DNA of 17,474 nt from Myxococcales bacterium (GTDB taxonomy: Bacteria; Myxococcota; Polyangia; HGW-17; SLPX01), in contig SLPX01000055.1 in the NCBI GenBank assembly GCA_007131745.1, forward strand, positions 1-17,474. Direction: 5' to 3'. Positions 14,437 to 17,474 of the stretch are shown here, one piece after another (the first letter of the stretch is position 1; the number at the start of each line of letters is the position of its first letter). Under the pieces are notes generated by a model. That model worked only from the letters and a program-made list of their open reading frames with translations, was not told the origin of the DNA and did not search any database. The position numbers and the translations under genes are program-made.

Positions 14437-15522
14437 ATGATGTTTATCAAGCATTCCATAAAAACAGCAATGGCAGCAGTTGTGTTCCTGGCTGCCGCAA
14501 CAATTCTTTTCACAGGTTGTGGAGACGATGGCGGAAGTGTTGATCCCGGCATTGACGCGCAAGTATCCGACGCGTCTCACATTGATTCGAGTATACAAAC
14601 AGATGGGGGAACGGATCCGCTATTCGACGCGGAGGTGGATTCAGGAGTGGATCGCGATCCGGCAGAGCCTCTTTTTGAACAAGCCGCTTCATACGAGATT
14701 ACCATAGAAGGGCCGGATGATCCGGCCACGGTTTATTATCCCAATCCCCCGGATCTTCATTCGGGCGGCTATTCTTTTCCGATAGCTCTTTTTCTGCAAG
14801 GCGCCAAGGTGGAACGAAAACACTACTCTGAATTCGCTTCACTATTGGCTCGCTATGGTTTTGTGGTCGTGGTTCCGGATCACATGAAAACCGGATTGAT
14901 GGGAACAGATTTGTACCCGGAAACTCAACAGATAGAGCAGGTTCTGGAACAGATGATTGAAGAAAATGGGGGAAGCGGCACTTTGGCAGGATTGCTGGAT
15001 ACCGACACCATGGTGGTGCTTGGTCATTCATACGGCGGAGTGGCTGGTTTGTACGGTATCCAGGATGAATGCAATTTCGGCTTTTGTTCAGGCGGTTTCT
15101 CCCGGCCGGTAGCGCTCGCGGGCGGCGCTTTTTTCGGCACAAACATGAAACCGCCGATCGGTAGCATTCCTGAAGTGAAAAATGACTCCCTTCCTGTTGC
15201 TTACATACAGGGAACCCTGGATGACAAGGCAATGTTGGCGGATACTATAGAAACCTATCAAAAAACTCAGGATCCTCCTAAAATGCTGGTGGAACTGATC
15301 GGCGCCAACCATTACGGAATCTGCAACCAAAACAACCCGCCGGGCGCGGATGCCGACTCCAATACACCAACGATTCAGCAAGCTGTTGCAATTGAAACCA
15401 CTGCCAGATGGTCTGCGCTTTTTTTACGCGCAACAGTTTTGGATGATCTGGATGCTCTAGATTACATCGGTTCCACCGGGCAGACATCCGACACCAATGT
15501 TTCCATTACCTGGCAACCCTGA
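14437..15522 (+). CDS. Alpha/beta-hydrolase lipoprotein (chlorophyllase/dienelactone-hydrolase-like)
   Basis: 361 residues. Signal peptide residues 1-27 end in LFTGC (Cys28), followed by DDGG: aspartate at +2 would mean inner-membrane retention under the E. coli rule, which may not hold here. An Asp/Ser-rich linker (about 29-75) precedes the catalytic domain. The hydrolase part shows PIALFLQGAKVERKHYSEFA (oxyanion region), RYGFVVVVPDH, the nucleophile elbow GHSYGG with Ser198, the acid in YIQGTLDDKA (Asp262 or 263), and His292 in GANHYG: a complete Ser-His-Asp triad in the correct order. Related secreted or lipid-anchored esterases cleave carboxylic esters; the substrate is unknown. ATG 14437 and ATG 14440 are adjacent; GAGG at 14432-14435 is spaced better from the second. 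Confidence 0.87.
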   Translation: MMFIKHSIKTAMAAVVFLAAATILFTGCGDDGGSVDPGIDAQVSDASHIDSSIQTDGGTDPLFDAEVDSGVDRDPAEPLFEQAASYEITIEGPDDPATVYYPNPPDLHSGGYSFPIALFLQGAKVERKHYSEFASLLARYGFVVVVPDHMKTGLMGTDLYPETQQIEQVLEQMIEENGGSGTLAGLLDTDTMVVLGHSYGGVAGLYGIQDECNFGFCSGGFSRPVALAGGAFFGTNMKPPIGSIPEVKNDSLPVAYIQGTLDDKAMLADTIETYQKTQDPPKMLVELIGANHYGICNQNNPPGADADSNTPTIQQAVAIETTARWSALFLRATVLDDLDALDYIGSTGQTSDTNVSITWQP

Positions 15523-15782
15523 TCCTGCCCGACCTTGATCTGACCGCGATTAATCCGCTTTAGTCCATCCTTGCTTCGACCTCCAAGTTTACAATGTACA
15601 GCTTGACAATGGAGCGACTGTTTCAATAGGTTTAAGTGGGGAAGCGACATAAACGGCAGGGATTGATTGTGGCATGAACATCCAGTGTTCGGCCCTTTGT
15701 CCGAGTAACATTTTCCTTGCATGACCGCTTCTCCGCGCGGTTGTGAGAAAATCCTTTGCGTTCTATCGGGAGAATAAAAACA
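15523..15782. other. Intergenic leader before the terminal lipoprotein gene
   Basis: 260 bases. A perfect TTGACA lies at 15603-15608 with AATAGG/ATAGGT at the -10 distance, a weak match, so promoter status is tentative. ACCGC/GCGGT form a short hairpin around 15723-15740. No terminator is obvious after the hydrolase gene. Confidence 0.35.
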
Positions 15783-17474
15783 ATGAAAAGACGTACATTT
15801 CTTATCCATTGTGGAGCCGCTCTCACCACTGCGGCATGCAGCTCCAAAAGTTCGAAAGACAAGCCGGACAGCGGCGTGCATCCATCCGACGACGCATCGC
15901 ATCCGGATGCATCTCACTCGGACGCAACACACACCGACGTTGATATCCCTGACGCGGGCGTGGAGCAGCCATGGCAACTTCCTCCAGGACACTACCAGGG
16001 TTACTTCCCACTGCATCTCATTTATCCTCGCCCCGACGAGGAGACCGAAACTTACGCTCGCCACCGGCACGCGTATCCGGGGCTGCTCTACGAGATCCCG
16101 CTGGGAGTTCAGTTCGGGAAGTGGCCTTACCGCTACGAACTTCTTGAAGGTCCGGCCGGAGCTTTCATCGTGCACGAAACATTGCAGTGGAACGGAGAGG
16201 ATCGTTTCCTTGTTCCCGAAGGTTACGGCGTGGTGGCGTGGAACACGCCCGAAGATGCACCTGCGGGCCCACACGCGTTTCGCGTCCGGGTCTACGATCA
16301 AGACCACGAGCGGCCCGACCCTTCATTTGTCGACATAACCTGGAACGTAACAGTAGGAGTCGAGCAGTTCATTTTTCTTGATACTCTCGGCGGCGACGAC
16401 GCCACGGCCGACGGTTCCATAGACCGGCCTTTCCGGGAGATCGCATCGCTTCTGGAATCCGGTCTGGCCGGGGACAAAATATGTTACATAAGGCAAACCG
16501 ATCTTTTCGACCCTGATATTTCTACATTCTCAGGCGGCTACGTTCCGAACCCTCCTCACCGGCTGCGCTACGGTTCGGCCGGCGAACCCAAAGCCTACGT
16601 TGCGTTTCCCGGTGAAACCGTGCACATCAACACGGCCGCGCAATCGGGTTTCGCCTCTTCGAGCGGGACCAACTACGACGTCTTTTTTGACCGTCTCGTA
16701 ACCGGGTTCACCAACCAGACGGACAAAGACCGGGATAACGTCCGAGTGATTTTCAACTCCCACCGATCCAGGCGCTCGACTTTCTGGCGCATGGGCTGCA
16801 TTCGAGCATACGGCGGCAACCGCAAAGATGACAACCATGGTTTTATTTGGTACTGGCGCGCCGGGGGTAACGTTGAAGATTCCTCAGGGCATTACTACCT
16901 GTATTGCGCGGACTGCTGGATGGACTCGATGAACGTGGACCCCGGGCCGGATGCAGCATTCGAAGGGGTCGGCTCCAACGGAGCGCATCTTTGGGAAACC
17001 TACACCACGAACCGCACCCTCGCAGAACGGCACGAAGTTACCAACAGCATAATCGTAAACAACGGCTTCGTCATAAACAAGGGCTCCGCACGCGATGGGG
17101 AGATCCGGGCCTGTGTCTCTGTGAAGGGAAACACGGGCAACTATCACATACGTGCACTGGGTTCCGACCTGGACGGAGAAACCCAGCGGGTCACACTCTG
17201 TTACAACAGGACAGGCGGCCCGGAAAACACGAACGGCAGAGTCTCCATGGGGCAGGCAGGTGCAAACCCGCCCTACACGGACATCATAGCGTATCGAAAC
17301 TCCTGCGCCGGCGACATCAGCGCGGCGAGCGCGGAGGATGCCGACAGCCACGCGTATGACAATATCGCGGCCTCCATACATTCAAACGTCAAGAACTCAT
17401 CGGGCAACATCGAGCATGGCGGCGACTTCAACGATATTTTCGACGATGAGATGCACCTGTTGGACCCGAGTTTG
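15783..17474 (+). CDS. Tat-type lipoprotein with Ig-like and predicted beta-helix regions (3' end cut by window)
   Basis: Open for 564 codons from ATG 15783 to the last base with no stop, so the gene continues past the window. The start is backed by GGGAGA 11 bases upstream. The N-terminus MKRRTFLIHCGAALTTAAC has a twin-arginine motif (RRTFL) and a lipobox-like TAAC (Cys19), so a Tat-exported lipoprotein is predicted. A low-complexity Asp/Ser/His linker follows (about 28-58, with HPSDDASHPDASHSDATHTD). Residues 75-192 are strand-rich and end in FVDITWNVTV, like an Ig-type domain. From FIFLDTLGGDDATADGS-IDRPFREI (196-220) the sequence resembles the entry to pectate-lyase-type right-handed beta-helices, and Asn/Gly-rich strand repeats continue to the end. 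No catalytic residues can be assigned. A surface polysaccharide-binding or degrading role is possible. Its third codon positions look more G/C-rich than those of the neighbours. Confidence 0.85.
   Translation, partial: MKRRTFLIHCGAALTTAACSSKSSKDKPDSGVHPSDDASHPDASHSDATHTDVDIPDAGVEQPWQLPPGHYQGYFPLHLIYPRPDEETETYARHRHAYPGLLYEIPLGVQFGKWPYRYELLEGPAGAFIVHETLQWNGEDRFLVPEGYGVVAWNTPEDAPAGPHAFRVRVYDQDHERPDPSFVDITWNVTVGVEQFIFLDTLGGDDATADGSIDRPFREIASLLESGLAGDKICYIRQTDLFDPDISTFSGGYVPNPPHRLRYGSAGEPKAYVAFPGETVHINTAAQSGFASSSGTNYDVFFDRLVTGFTNQTDKDRDNVRVIFNSHRSRRSTFWRMGCIRAYGGNRKDDNHGFIWYWRAGGNVEDSSGHYYLYCADCWMDSMNVDPGPDAAFEGVGSNGAHLWETYTTNRTLAERHEVTNSIIVNNGFVINKGSARDGEIRACVSVKGNTGNYHIRALGSDLDGETQRVTLCYNRTGGPENTNGRVSMGQAGANPPYTDIIAYRNSCAGDISAASAEDADSHAYDNIAASIHSNVKNSSGNIEHGGDFNDIFDDEMHLLDPSL

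Noticed and set aside
15462..16307. 281-codon minus-strand frame
   Set aside because: It is antisense to the Tat-type lipoprotein gene, which has a start, ribosome-binding site, signal peptide and linker; the antisense product shows no domain.
16530..17381. Minus-strand frames at 16530-16838 and 16884-17381
   Set aside because: Antisense shadows of the terminal lipoprotein gene, favoured by its GC-rich third positions.

Overview
The window looks like a chromosomal segment from a deltaproteobacterial-grade organism (Myxococcota/Bradymonadota or a relative). The evidence is indirect: a giant eukaryotic-like Ser/Thr kinase fused to STAND and WD40 modules, an RCC1 propeller protein, Dickkopf-like cysteine clusters, lipoproteins with Asp/Ser-rich linkers after the lipid-modified cysteine, TTG/GTG/ATG start usage and moderate GC. 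No gene here fixes the genus.

Layout. 1-1.35 kb: a DUF4143-type AAA ATPase followed by the 5' remnant of a PIN-domain toxin gene. 1.38-8.28 kb: a divergent pair made of a membrane-anchored RCC1-repeat propeller (minus) and an 1851-residue kinase-nSTAND-TM-WD40 protein (plus). 8.38-11.03 kb: ordinary metabolic and stress genes (Asp/Glu racemase family with an altered active site, tRNA-Met(CAT) on minus, universal stress protein, lipoyl-less 2-oxoacid dehydrogenase E2-type acyltransferase), with a palindrome-rich block in front of the last. 11.08-17.47 kb: four exported proteins. These are a lipoprotein with caspase-like His/Cys motifs and a Cys-rich tail (minus), a protein with six 23-residue cysteine repeats (minus), an alpha/beta-hydrolase lipoprotein (plus), and a Tat-type lipoprotein with a probable beta-helix (plus, cut by the window end).

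How they may fit together. The kinase is predicted to keep its kinase and NTPase domains in the cytoplasm and its WD40 propellers outside, and the neighbouring RCC1 protein is also predicted to be extracytoplasmic with paired cysteines. A transmembrane sensing pair is a reasonable hypothesis, not a demonstrated one. The right-hand cluster is rich in cell-surface cysteine modules, consistent with envelope-exposed proteins. None of the four has a confident substrate.

The last gene (15783 to the end) has no stop codon inside the window, so searches that require a closed reading frame would miss it. It is open for 564 codons.
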